DNA of 64,000 bases from Gammaproteobacteria bacterium (lineage in GTDB: Bacteria > Pseudomonadota > Gammaproteobacteria > SZUA-140), in NCBI GenBank assembly GCA_016712635.1, contig JADJQS010000002.1:434001-498000 (forward strand), given 5' to 3'. Made by a program: the position numbers and the translations under genes. Positions 1 through 8,670 of this stretch are shown here, piece by piece. Within the stretch, counting starts at the first letter, position 1; each line of letters opens with the position of its first letter. The notes under the pieces are model-generated. The model was given only the letters and a program-made list of their open reading frames with translations. It searched no databases and was not told the origin of the DNA.

Positions 1-299
1 ATCGCGCGCCATCACATGGCCCGCGCGAAGCCGCTACCACCACCTCATTCTGCCAAGATACCTGATGGTGTGCCGCAGGGACTCAGGTACCGCCAGACTC
101 AGGCGGCGGCGTGCGGCGCGCCGATATACGGCGCATAGGATACACAGCGGAGGTTGCTTGCGAAAGCACCCGCGGGGCTTCGTGCGGCACCGGCGTTCGC
201 CGGCGGCCGCACGCGCAGATCCGTGGTGCCTGATTTACCAGATTCGACGCCACACTGGCGCCCGTACTTCATGTCCCGCCGCGCGCAGATGCAGGCGTA
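1..299. other. Edge region without a supported gene
   Basis: This stretch lies downstream of the last prepilin gene. I found no reading frame on either strand with a credible start, ribosome binding site and coding character. The only structure is the strong hairpin listed at 181-213. The pilus operon may continue beyond the left edge, but nothing here shows it. Confidence 0.5.
181..213 (-). terminator. GC-rich hairpin downstream of the pilin operon (weak terminator candidate)
   Basis: Nested inverted repeat: outer arms CGTGCGGC / GCCGCACG and inner arms CCGGCG / CGCCGG around a TT loop, with only small mismatches. It lies about 90 bases after the stop of the last prepilin gene. No T-run follows on the minus strand, so it is not a classic intrinsic terminator. 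It could stabilise the mRNA 3' end or be a REP-like element. Confidence 0.3.
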
Positions 300-965
300 T
301 TACAGTTTCCTGCACACGGTATACAGCGTGTTGCCATCGTCCACGTACGTGGTCGCAGCGGTCGTACCCGCCGGTTCGGCGTTATTCGTGCCGGCAATCG
401 CACGGACCGTGCCCGTATTGGCAAGGCCGTCATCCAGCGCGGCGTCGATGGCCTCGGCCGCCTTGCCCGGTACGCTTCCCGCGCACAGGATATTGCCGGT
501 GAGCCCCAGGCCCCAGGCCGCAGTGGTGTTGGAGATGCCGAGCTTGCCGTTGTACCCGTGGAGAGGATTGGCGCGGCCGCCCGTGTTGTTCGCCGTTCCG
601 GCAGGATTGCCGGAAATCAGCCCGGAATAGCGCAGGTGCTGCCAGAGCAGCTGGTTTTCATTGTTGCCGGCATCAAAGGCGTTGGCATTCGCGAGGGCGC
701 CGTTTCCGCCGCCGGCCACCCCGTTGGCCCAGCCCCGCCCTGCGTTATCGCCCTTGGGATCGTCCCCGGGCAGCGCGCGGTAACGGTTCTGGTAGGCATA
801 ATAGGCCGTGACCACGCCGTCCATGTCGTTGCGCAGGCTCTGGATCTTGGCGTTCTCGATCATCTCCTGACCTTTCAGCACGCCGCCCAGCAAGAGTCCG
901 ATGATCACCAGCACGATGGCGATCTCGATCAGCGTGAACCCTGCATTACGTTGTTTCATATTCAT
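300..965 (-). CDS. Prepilin-type protein with N-terminal cleavage/methylation motif
   Basis: Type IV pilin or pseudopilin-like subunit, about 221 residues. The leader is short and basic (MNMKQRNAG), followed by the prepilin peptidase site G|FTLIE at residues 9-14 with the conserved Glu at +5. A hydrophobic helix follows (about 12-32). The rest is a Gly/Asn/Ala-rich globular domain with two Cys, one close to the C terminus, which could form a pilin-like disulfide loop. I chose ATG at 965 because a GAGG lies 9 bases upstream; the frame stays open further upstream but that part does not look like protein. It is the last gene of the minus-strand msh-like operon. It could be the major pilin or a minor pseudopilin; the sequence does not decide. 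Confidence 0.85.
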   Translation of the reverse strand: MNMKQRNAGFTLIEIAIVLVIIGLLLGGVLKGQEMIENAKIQSLRNDMDGVVTAYYAYQNRYRALPGDDPKGDNAGRGWANGVAGGGNGALANANAFDAGNNENQLLWQHLRYSGLISGNPAGTANNTGGRANPLHGYNGKLGISNTTAAWGLGLTGNILCAGSVPGKAAEAIDAALDDGLANTGTVRAIAGTNNAEPAGTTAATTYVDDGNTLYTVCRKL

Positions 966-1151
966 ACCCGTTAACCTCGCTCTTGTGGTGAATCGCCGCC
1001 GGCGGTTACCGGCCGGGATCCGTCTGCTGTCGTTCTTGTCACCGATTCGGTTCGGTCCCCGTTCGTCGGCATCATCCCGTCCGATGCCCCTGAAACAGTC
1101 AGGCTGGTTTTTGCAACTCCCGTGCCAACGAAATTCCGTCATCGCGCCCGC

Positions 1152-1832
1152 TCACGGCCAGCGTCCGGCGGCGACGAGGCGATTGATAAGACTGTTTTTT
1201 GACACCCAGATCAAAATATCGTCGTATTGCCCGTCGACATAAACATCCTGGACGTAGGTTCCGTCAGGTGCGCCGGGATTCACGCAGGTGAAATCGGTAT
1301 TCACGGCGCCGTCGGCGTCGTTGCCCAGGTTTGGCAGACCATCGCCGGCGCAGGAAAACACAATCGCCGCCGGCCCGTCCGGATCCGCCGCCGTAAGTGC
1401 GACGTCGTCGGCATCGACGATGGCGAGCGAACCGGCGGTATCGGGGGGGTTGGGAATCGTGGCGACAAGATTATCGTCCGCGCGGTAACGCAGCCGGTGT
1501 CCCCAGGCGTCCGTGCGCCCCACGCCGAGCGTCGCCCAGGGCACCTCGCCCTCCGTATTGCCGCACGCCGGACCGTTCTCGAGTCCGTCGCCGTCGGTGT
1601 CCGGACAGGGCAGCCGGCGGTAGACGACGGCGAAACCCAGCACGGCCTCGCCAACCTCGCCGATGGCCGTCGCCGTGGTCGCACGCCGCTGATTCTCCAT
1701 CTGCACCGACAGTGGCAAGAGCAGGGAGCCGAGCAACACTCCGACGATGACCAGCACCACCGCCATCTCGATCAGGGTGAATCCGCGCGCGCGCTGCCCC
1801 GCGCCAGTCGTGATCATGTCTCGTCTATGCAT
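1152..1832 (-). CDS. Prepilin-type protein (pseudopilin-like)
   Basis: About 226 residues. It has a 17-residue basic leader, the processing site RARG|FTLIEM and a hydrophobic helix rich in Val/Leu (about 19-42). The C-terminal half is Asp/Gly-rich and contains TDGDG, a pattern seen in calcium-binding loops of pseudopilins and of environmental type IV pilins; calcium binding is only inferred. GAGG lies 6 bases before ATG 1832; a second in-frame ATG at 1817 is possible but lacks its own site. It lies between another prepilin gene and the frameshifted prepilin-like gene, so it is probably a minor subunit of the same fibre. Confidence 0.83.
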   Translation of the reverse strand: MHRRDMITTGAGQRARGFTLIEMAVVLVIVGVLLGSLLLPLSVQMENQRRATTATAIGEVGEAVLGFAVVYRRLPCPDTDGDGLENGPACGNTEGEVPWATLGVGRTDAWGHRLRYRADDNLVATIPNPPDTAGSLAIVDADDVALTAADPDGPAAIVFSCAGDGLPNLGNDADGAVNTDFTCVNPGAPDGTYVQDVYVDGQYDDILIWVSKNSLINRLVAAGRWP

Positions 1833-1841
1833 TTACCGCCT

Positions 1842-3121
1842 CTATTGACATGCCGCAGCCGTGCCGAGGCACATGACCTGGTCGTTGAAGGTGGCGTCAC
1901 CGGTGCGGCCTTCGAAGGACAGATCCGCCGGTGTCGCGTTGTCGCCCTCGAGATAATTGGAGGGCGCGCCCTTCTCCGCCGCGCTCGCGCGCGCCTGACC
2001 GGCCAGTTCCGCCCCTGCTCCCAGCGCGATGACCCGGTTTCCGCCGCTGCCGTTCAGGTCCGCGCATACCGGGCAGACCGCCGTACCGCCCGGCTGGAAC
2101 GCGGGCGCCACCTGGTAGAACACGGTCTCCCTCCAGTTGTCCCAGTACGATCCCGGCGTGAAGCACCCGGCCGGCCATGCCGTCTGCATCACGGCATCCG
2201 GAGTACCCGCCGAGGCGTCGACATTCAAGGTCGCAGGGATGCGCCCGAACGTCTCGCCGAAGTCGCCGCCGTACTCCGGCATGGCGCCCGGGTCGAGGCG
2301 GGCGGCCCAGGGATGTTTCCCGCCCGAGGCGGCCGCGTAGGTCGCGAGGCATTGACGCGTCTCGCGCACGACCCGCCGCTCCGCCAGCGCCACCAGCTCG
2401 TCGGCGGTGATATAGATGAGCCGGTCGTTGAAATCGTCGCCGCGCCGCGCTGCAATGAAGACACCGTCGAAATCGGCATTGCTGTAGGTGGTCGCGCCGA
2501 GCGTGACGGAATCGAGATAATTGGCGGCGCCCGGGGCGGCGGCGGCGCGGTTCTGGCCACGCAGCGCCGAACCGGGCGCGAGTATCACCGCAGCGACCCG
2601 GTCCGAGATCGTGTTGCCGAACTCGTCGCGCACGGTCAGCCAGTTGGCGCCGGTACTGAGCAGCGCCGGGCTGATCGCCGGGTATCCGCCGGCGCCCGGC
2701 TGATAAAGCAGATTCCTGCTTACCGCATACCACAGGCGTTCACCCGTTCCGTCGGTCACGTTGGCCCCCACGCCGGCCAGCGGCGCCACGCACGGGGCGG
2801 TCTGACCCAGCCAGGCGAGACGTCCGAGAAGCATGTTATTGGCGACGGCCCCCGCAGGACAGTCGCTGTTGCCGTCGTAGTTGCCATCATTGTTGCGATC
2901 GGGATAGGGCAGCATGCCGGGCCTCCCGGGATGTCCGAGGGACCACCCCAGCAGGGCCTCCTCGCCTCTGCCAGGGCGCGCGTCGTTGCCTGATCCAGCT
3001 CCACCGCCTCGCTCACCCGATTCAGCCGTTGCACCATCAGAAAGGTTGAACCCAGCATCAGGAATGCCACCATCACCAGCAGAACTACGCCCCGCTGCCC
3101 CGCTGCACCTGCCAGGTTCAT
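1842..3121 (-). pseudogene. Pilus-associated membrane-anchored protein, interrupted by a frameshift
   Basis: Two overlapping minus-strand frames form one protein. The first (from ATG 3121) gives a short N terminus, a hydrophobic segment (about residues 10-28) and a helix ending in ALAEA. The second continues with ALLGWSLGHPGRPGMLPYP and a long Asp/Gly/Ala-rich domain to the stop at 1842. The switch is at about 2957-2963, in a run reading GCGAGGAGG on the minus strand; one extra G joins the frames as LAEAREALLGW. Joined length is about 426 residues. The N terminus resembles PilX/GspK-type minor components, without a classic FTLIE motif. It is either a true lesion or a one-base sequence error. 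A downstream ATG at 2915 could start a truncated product, but that would lack the membrane anchor. Confidence 0.7.
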
Positions 3122-3154
3122 GGATGCCTGCGTCCCGCGTTCACTGCGCCAAGG

Positions 3155-3592
3155 TCAGGGACCGGCGCGGCCCGACTGGTAGGCCTCGCGCACCGCGCCG
3201 GTGGCGGGGTCGAATACCTGGCCTGGTTTCATCCAGACGATGCGCCCCGTCCCGGGCAGCGTTACGCGCACACGGCTCCGCGCATCCGCGCCGTCATCCA
3301 GTTCCGTCCGATATCCGTTCAGCCACAGGGCGTCCCTGCCGCCACTGCGCCGGACCATGCCGTCGAGCCGCGTCGCCGCAAACGGCACCGCGGCCGTCCC
3401 GCCGCTGGCGGCGGCTTCGTCCGGTCTGCGCGGCTGCGCCACGCGCATCCTGTCAATCTCGGCGCGTTCGAGACGGGAAGTGAACAGGCGCCCGAGGTCC
3501 TGCGCGCCTGGATCCGCCGGCGCGGCACCCGCCAGCCCCAGGCACAAAGCAGCAGAGCACGCACGCAAGCTGTACATCAGGAATCGATTCAT
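3155..3592 (-). CDS. Exported MshK-like pilus biogenesis protein
   Basis: About 145 residues. It has an N-terminal signal-like segment (MNRFLMYSLRAC followed by a hydrophobic stretch and an APAD cleavage-like site around residue 27), a charged linker and a compact C-terminal part containing LWLNGYRTELDD and RVTLPGTGRIVWMKPGQVF. That layout resembles MshK and the PilP/GspC type of periplasmic proteins that link the inner-membrane platform to the secretin; assignment rests on position and layout. ATG 3592 follows GAGG by 6 bases and sits 1 base after the stop of the MshJ-like gene. An upstream in-frame ATG at 3751 lies inside that gene and is unlikely. Confidence 0.65.
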   Translation of the reverse strand: MNRFLMYSLRACSAALCLGLAGAAPADPGAQDLGRLFTSRLERAEIDRMRVAQPRRPDEAAASGGTAAVPFAATRLDGMVRRSGGRDALWLNGYRTELDDGADARSRVRVTLPGTGRIVWMKPGQVFDPATGAVREAYQSGRAGP

Positions 3593-3593
3593 G

Positions 3594-4217
3594 TCACACC
3601 TCACCGGACGACACCGCAGCCTCTGGCTGGACGGTGAATAACAGCAATTCGCAGGCGGCCACCAGGTTCGGGGCCACCGCTCCGGTATCCGGGGTATCGA
3701 GCAGGCGGCGCAAGACACAGGTGTCGATGTGCATCGCGCCGGGGGCCGCACGCCCGAGGCGGTCGAATACCGCGGCCAGGTCGCCCTCGTGCATGAGCTC
3801 CATATCGAGCTTCATGCGGCTGGCGTAGACCTGCAGGCCGGGATAGGCCGGCAGGCTGGCCAGCGTGAACGGTTCGCGCGGCATGATCTGATACTGGAGC
3901 TTGGGCAGGCGCAGGTGGCGCGCACTCTCGCGTACCGCCTCGACCCAGTCCAGCCTGCGCTCCGCGCCGACCACGCCGCTCTGGCGCAGCATCAGATAGC
4001 GCGCGTAGTATTCATCGGTGACGCGCCCCTGGGTCTCCGCAGCGAGATAATCCTCGCGCACGGCGTCGCGCTCGCCGCTGAGACGCTCGAATTCCAGTCG
4101 CTGCTCACGGAGATAATAGCCGCTCAAACCCACCATGACGGCGCAGCACAGCGCCGCGGCCAGGAGCCAGCGGGATGCACCGCGGAGGTAAGCCCAATCG
4201 ATATCAGACGCCTTCAT
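3594..4217 (-). CDS. mshJ: MshJ/PilO-like inner-membrane pilus biogenesis protein
   Basis: About 207 residues with the PilO/MshJ plan: short cytoplasmic N terminus, one membrane helix (about 17-35), a charged coiled-coil-like segment (about 36-65) and a periplasmic alpha/beta domain. Such proteins pair with the MshI/PilN partner to form the alignment complex under the secretin. The start overlaps the end of the MshI-like gene by 14 bases, which suggests translational coupling. Sequence similarity to characterised MshJ is low, so the name rests on topology, size and its place between the MshI-like and MshK-like genes. Confidence 0.65.
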   Translation of the reverse strand: MKASDIDWAYLRGASRWLLAAALCCAVMVGLSGYYLREQRLEFERLSGERDAVREDYLAAETQGRVTDEYYARYLMLRQSGVVGAERRLDWVEAVRESARHLRLPKLQYQIMPREPFTLASLPAYPGLQVYASRMKLDMELMHEGDLAAVFDRLGRAAPGAMHIDTCVLRRLLDTPDTGAVAPNLVAACELLLFTVQPEAAVSSGEV

Positions 4218-5754
4218 GACCGGCCCTCAGCATCACCCTGATCTCGAACGTCGCGGCCGCGTCATCCGGCAGCGTGCCCGCAATGCCCGCCACCGTTGCG
4301 TCCGGATCCACGTTCAACGGCATCTCGACGGCATCGACGGTGCTGAATCGCCCGTCCCGGCGCAGGGTCTCCACGAAGCCGTCCACCCGGTTGAACGCCG
4401 CACGCAGATCGCCGTCGAATGCCTCCAGGCGACCCTTGATGATCGCGCTTTCACCCGAGGAGGCCGCCGCATCCTGCGATGCAAACATGCCAAGGTCCTC
4501 CGGATTGATGTCACCGTCCTGGTGCGCAGCGGTCCACACAATCTCGTCGATGCGAATGGCGGGATGGGAGGACACGCCGGCGCTCAGCGCGCGCAGCATC
4601 GGCCAGGGCCGTGTGTTCGAGCGCGCAACAGACTCGCCCGCATCCACCATCCAGCGCATCTCATCGACCCCGATATCCATGCTCGGCCTCCCCGCGACGG
4701 CGCTGTCATAGTCGGCGCGCAGGGATTCCAGAGTCTTCAGCGCGGCTTCAGCCTCCCTGTCGAGCGCGACCCCGTCCATCACGTTCACCCCGGCCCAGGC
4801 GGCCCCGCCCAGCAGCATGCCGAGGCTCCCAGCGAGCAGAGCCTTGCGTGTCTGGTACAGCCGGTGTATGCGGCGATCCGCCGTCTGGGCATAGTTCACC
4901 GCGGGCGTGTCGAGACTGAGCAGATGCACGAACAGACGCTCGCAGTCCATCGGGGACGAGCCGTCAGCCATTCCGACGGCCAGTGCCGCCGCCTCGAAAT
5001 CGACCAGGTGATAGCGCAGCGAGTCCGTACCCTGCCACGTGGCGCGCAGTTGCCCGATAAATTCCCTTTCGTCCACGATAACGACGTCCAGTGGCGCGTC
5101 TTGCGCGAGCAGGCGCAGCCGGTTGAGATAGCGCCGGTTCTTTTCGATCTCCTGGGCGAGCAGCTCCGGACCGTACTCACCCGCGGCAAGGGGGGACAGG
5201 CGGCTGTTCTTGAGCTCGTGCCGGTGCATGAAGGTCTGGCGCAGGAACCCGTGCCTGTTGCGCGTCAGCAGGAGGGTGTTGTCGGCCGTGATGTCGATCC
5301 TGCGCAGCAGCAGGGCCGCCAGCATCGGCGCCGAACAGATGCCGGCCAGCGGAACCTTGTGCTCCGTCAGCGGCGCGATGATTGCGGCTATCGCGTCCGG
5401 GTTGGTCAATGCCGTGAGCAGGACGCGGTCGTCGCGACGACCCTCCTTCATGCGTCCCTGGATCTGCGCAGCGCGATAGGGAGTGGTGCGGAATGCCTGC
5501 TCGAGCCTGCGCGCGACGACGCTGCTGCGGTCGCGCCCGATGAGGTGCGGGATCGTCTCGTTGCGATACTCCTCCTCGATCATGTCCATCACCAGATGGG
5601 TAATGATGTCCGGCTCCTGACAGAGATAGTCCCGGAATGCGGCCATCCCCGCCTCATCCACGGCGAAGACGAGCTCACCGAGAAACGCCCGCCCGTCGTA
5701 GACCGAGACGCAGAGGCTGTTGTGGCTGGCGTAAAGTATGCGTTTTACCGTCAT
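4204..5754 (-). CDS. mshI: MshI-like pilus biogenesis protein (cytoplasmic domain plus membrane anchor)
   Basis: About 516 residues. The first 300 residues resemble an actin-like PilM-type fold (MTVKRILYASHNSLCVSVYDG at the N terminus, alternating beta/alpha segments, no cysteine motifs). One hydrophobic segment follows at about 311-330, after a basic stretch, then a PilN/GspL-like periplasmic region to residue 516. Combining PilM-like and PilN-like parts in one chain fits MshI/GspL. It would connect the ATPase in the cytoplasm with the periplasmic alignment complex. ATG 5754 is 1 base from the stop of mshG, so the two are co-translated. Homology is inferred from layout and neighbours. Confidence 0.6.
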   Translation of the reverse strand: MTVKRILYASHNSLCVSVYDGRAFLGELVFAVDEAGMAAFRDYLCQEPDIITHLVMDMIEEEYRNETIPHLIGRDRSSVVARRLEQAFRTTPYRAAQIQGRMKEGRRDDRVLLTALTNPDAIAAIIAPLTEHKVPLAGICSAPMLAALLLRRIDITADNTLLLTRNRHGFLRQTFMHRHELKNSRLSPLAAGEYGPELLAQEIEKNRRYLNRLRLLAQDAPLDVVIVDEREFIGQLRATWQGTDSLRYHLVDFEAAALAVGMADGSSPMDCERLFVHLLSLDTPAVNYAQTADRRIHRLYQTRKALLAGSLGMLLGGAAWAGVNVMDGVALDREAEAALKTLESLRADYDSAVAGRPSMDIGVDEMRWMVDAGESVARSNTRPWPMLRALSAGVSSHPAIRIDEIVWTAAHQDGDINPEDLGMFASQDAAASSGESAIIKGRLEAFDGDLRAAFNRVDGFVETLRRDGRFSTVDAVEMPLNVDPDATVAGIAGTLPDDAAATFEIRVMLRAGHEGV

Positions 5755-5755
5755 A

Positions 5756-6961
5756 TCAGGCCCGTATCTTGCTGATCATGTCGTACACCGGTCCCAGCAC
5801 GGACAGCATCACCCAGCCGAGGATCAGTCCCAGCACCACGGTCATGACGGGCTCGATGATCGTCTGCAGACGTTCGATCGAGTCGCGGACGTCGCGGTTG
5901 TAGAAATAGCTGACGTTGTTCAGCGCGACGTCCAGCCTGCCGGTGCTTTCACCCACCTTGAGCATGCGCATCAGCAGTGGCGGAAACAGCGCGACGCTCT
6001 CGATGCTCTCGCTCAGGGTCTTGCCCTCGGCGGCCAGCCGCGTAACCTTGGCGAGCGCGGCGGCAACCACGCGATTGCCGGCGATGTCTTCGCTGATCTT
6101 CATGCAACTGAGCACCGGCACGCCGGAGGAATAGAGCAGGGAGAAATAGCTGGCGAAGCGGCTCAGGATGATCTTGCGCAGGATCGGTCCGACGATGAAC
6201 AGGCGCAGCTTCAGGTCGTCAAGCCGGTAGCTGACGGCGGGGCTGATCCGGGCGAGATACCTGACAAACAGCACAACGGCGACCGGCGCGAGCAGGATCA
6301 CGTGCCAGTAGTGAATGAACAGACTGGAGAGAGCGAGCAATGCGCGCGTGTGCAGCGGCAGTTCGCCGCCCATGTTGCGGATGAAACCGACCAGCTGGGG
6401 CACCAGATAGATCATCAGGAAAAACACCACGGCGACCACGACCAGGCCGACGAAGGCCGGATACATCGCCAGCTTACGGGTGTGGGAGATCAGCTCATCC
6501 TGCCACTTGAGCGACTCGGCCAGGTTGGCGAGCACGTCGCTCAGGCGTCCGCTGTGCTCGCCGGCGCGGATGAGGTTGACGAAGACCGTGTTGAATATAC
6601 GGGGAAACTCTTCCATCGCCTCGGACAGGGTCTTGCCGCCCTCGATTGAGGCGATCATCGCCACGATCATCTCGCGCAGGCGCAGGTTGTCCATGCTGTC
6701 GCGCAGGTCGCCCAGCGCCGCCAGTATGGGCACGCCGGCGCGCAGCAGCTGTTCCATGTGGAAGCAGAAATTGATCAGGTCCTGGCGCGTCACGCGACGG
6801 CCGCCGATGTAGCCGGCGCCCGTGGTGATCTCCCTGCAGGTGATCAGATCGAGCTCCATGTTGCCGAGCCGCGTCTCCAGCTCGCTGGCGTTCACCGCCA
6901 CCAGGCGCCCCTGGATCATCCTGCCGCGGCGGTTCATCGCCTTGTACCGGTAGATCGCCAT
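5756..6961 (-). CDS. mshG: MshG, GspF/PilC-family inner-membrane platform protein
   Basis: About 401 residues with the two-repeat GspF architecture. The first GspF domain is at about 65-190 (QDLINFCFHMEQLLRAGVP, EGGKTLSEAM, NLIRAGEHSGRL) and the second at about 270-395 (ILSRFASYFSLLYSSGVPV, VGESTGRL). Membrane helices lie near 165-190, 215-235 and 370-395. The protein is the cytoplasmic-membrane platform that couples the MshE ATPase to pilin polymerisation. It lies 8 bases downstream of mshE and 1 base upstream of the MshI-like gene, firmly inside the operon. Length matches the family. Confidence 0.92.
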   Translation of the reverse strand: MAIYRYKAMNRRGRMIQGRLVAVNASELETRLGNMELDLITCREITTGAGYIGGRRVTRQDLINFCFHMEQLLRAGVPILAALGDLRDSMDNLRLREMIVAMIASIEGGKTLSEAMEEFPRIFNTVFVNLIRAGEHSGRLSDVLANLAESLKWQDELISHTRKLAMYPAFVGLVVVAVVFFLMIYLVPQLVGFIRNMGGELPLHTRALLALSSLFIHYWHVILLAPVAVVLFVRYLARISPAVSYRLDDLKLRLFIVGPILRKIILSRFASYFSLLYSSGVPVLSCMKISEDIAGNRVVAAALAKVTRLAAEGKTLSESIESVALFPPLLMRMLKVGESTGRLDVALNNVSYFYNRDVRDSIERLQTIIEPVMTVVLGLILGWVMLSVLGPVYDMISKIRA

Positions 6962-6969
6962 CGCCCCCC

Positions 6970-8670
6970 CTACACAATGCGGCCCGTGAGATCGACCACG
7001 CGCGACACCTCGTCCAGGCTTGTCTCACCGGCAAGCACGCTGCGTATCCCGTCGTCCGCCAGTGTCTGAAAGCCCATGGAAAGGGCGTGCCTGTACAGGT
7101 CGCGCACGGTCGCGCGGCGCGCGATCATCTCGTCCATGTCCGGGTCGATCCTCAGTATCTCCAGCAGGGCGAACCGTCCTCGATACCCCTGATGCTCGCA
7201 CTGGGGGCAGCCCTGCGCGCGGAATACCGTCGCATTGCGTTCGGTGACTCCGAGCAGGCGGCGCTCGACCCCGGCGGGCTCGTAGGGCGTCTTGCAATGG
7301 CGGCACAGGCGGCGCACCAGGCGCTGCGCCACGACGCCTATGATGTTGCCGGCCATGATGTCCGGCAGCACCCCGATGTCGAGCAGGCGCGGCACGGAGC
7401 CCAGCGCGGAATTGGTATGCAGCGTCGAATAGACCTGGTGCCCGGTCATGGCGGCGCGGAACGCCATCTCGGCGGTGTCCTCGTCGCGGATCTCGCCGAT
7501 CAGCACGATGTCCGGATCCTGGCGCATGATCGAGCGGATGCCGTTGGCGAAATCGAGCTTGACCGCCTCGTTGACCGAGCTCTGGCGGATCAGCTGCATC
7601 GGATATTCGACCGGATCCTCCAGCGTCATGATGTTCACCGCCTCGGTATTGCGGAAGCTGAGCATGGAATACAGTGTGGTTGTCTTGCCGCTTCCGGTCG
7701 GCCCGGTCACCAGGATGATGCCTTCGGGGCGCGCCATCATCAGCTTGAGCAGCGACAGCGCGTCATCCGTCAGGTTGAGCTTCTCGAGCGGCACGATGCC
7801 CTTCTGGCGGTCGAGGATGCGCAACACGATGTTCTCGCCGTGGGTCGTCGGCTGTGCAGCGACACGGAAATCGACCGGCCGTCCGGCGATGGCGCGCGAA
7901 ATGCGCCCGTCCTGCGGCGCGCGCGTTTCCGCGATGTTCATGCCCGCCATCACCTTCAGGCGCACCGAGATGCCGGACCAGAAGTTCTTGTGCAGCGTCT
8001 GCACCTGGCGCAGCACGCCGTCGATGCGGTAGCGGATGCGCAGGAATCCTGCCTCCGGCTCGAAATGTATGTCGGAGGCGCCGCGCTTCACCGCATCGAC
8101 CAGCAGCGCGTCCACCAGGCGCACGAGCGGATGACTGTATTCCTCCTCCTTGCCGTGGAAGGTCTTGTAATCGACCTCGCCGGTCTCGAGCTCGTGCAGG
8201 ATGCCGTCGATGGACAGCTCGAAGCCGTAGAACTGGTCGATCGCGGCCTCGATCTCCGCCTCGCCGGCCAGCAGAGGCCTCAGTTCGAGGTCGCCGCCGA
8301 GGAGCGCGGCGGTCTGGTCAAGGGCCACCACGTTGAAGGTGTCCGCCATCGCCACCGTGAGGATCTTCTGTGCGGCGTCGTAGGAGATCGGCAGCATGTT
8401 GTAGCGCCGCGCGAGGTCCTTCGGCATCAGCGCAAGCGCGTCCGGATACGGCACGATCTTGGCTAGGTCGATGCTCTCCTGGCCGATCGATTCGCCCAGC
8501 ACGTCGCGCATCACGGATTCGGTGAGGAATCCGAGCTGTACCACGATCTTGCCGAGCGGCGCGTTCTGCTTCTTCTGTTCGGTCAGCGCGATGCGGAGCT
8601 GGTCCTGGCTCAGCAGGCCCTTCTCGATCAGCAGTTCGCCGAGGCGCAGCGGCTTTCTTACCGCGCTCAT
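6970..8670 (-). CDS. mshE: MshE, pilus assembly ATPase with c-di-GMP-binding-type MshEN domain
   Basis: About 566 residues. The N-terminal MshEN domain (about 8-60) keeps the repeated pattern RLGELLIEKGLL ... LGKIVVQLGFLTE, the known c-di-GMP-binding motif of this family. The GspE/PilB ATPase core follows, with Walker A GPTGSGKT (323-330), Asp box GEIRDEDT (392-399) and His box around 408-418 (TGHQVYSTLH). A tetracysteine zinc site is present (C456, C459, C488, C491). ATG 8670 overlaps the mshN stop by 4 bases (ATGA); the frame is open upstream but that part is antisense to coding sequence of mshN. It powers pilus extension. Confidence 0.93.
   Translation of the reverse strand: MSAVRKPLRLGELLIEKGLLSQDQLRIALTEQKKQNAPLGKIVVQLGFLTESVMRDVLGESIGQESIDLAKIVPYPDALALMPKDLARRYNMLPISYDAAQKILTVAMADTFNVVALDQTAALLGGDLELRPLLAGEAEIEAAIDQFYGFELSIDGILHELETGEVDYKTFHGKEEEYSHPLVRLVDALLVDAVKRGASDIHFEPEAGFLRIRYRIDGVLRQVQTLHKNFWSGISVRLKVMAGMNIAETRAPQDGRISRAIAGRPVDFRVAAQPTTHGENIVLRILDRQKGIVPLEKLNLTDDALSLLKLMMARPEGIILVTGPTGSGKTTTLYSMLSFRNTEAVNIMTLEDPVEYPMQLIRQSSVNEAVKLDFANGIRSIMRQDPDIVLIGEIRDEDTAEMAFRAAMTGHQVYSTLHTNSALGSVPRLLDIGVLPDIMAGNIIGVVAQRLVRRLCRHCKTPYEPAGVERRLLGVTERNATVFRAQGCPQCEHQGYRGRFALLEILRIDPDMDEMIARRATVRDLYRHALSMGFQTLADDGIRSVLAGETSLDEVSRVVDLTGRIV

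Noticed and set aside
1227..2993. Long plus-strand open frame of about 588 codons antisense to the prepilin genes
   Set aside because: It is a GC-rich shadow frame: Arg/Gly-heavy, no domain signature, no ribosome binding site, and the minus strand encodes clear prepilin motifs.
3155..3751. Longer form of the MshK-like protein starting at 3751
   Set aside because: The extra 53 residues overlap the MshJ-like gene and bury the signal sequence; ATG 3592 has a proper GAGG.
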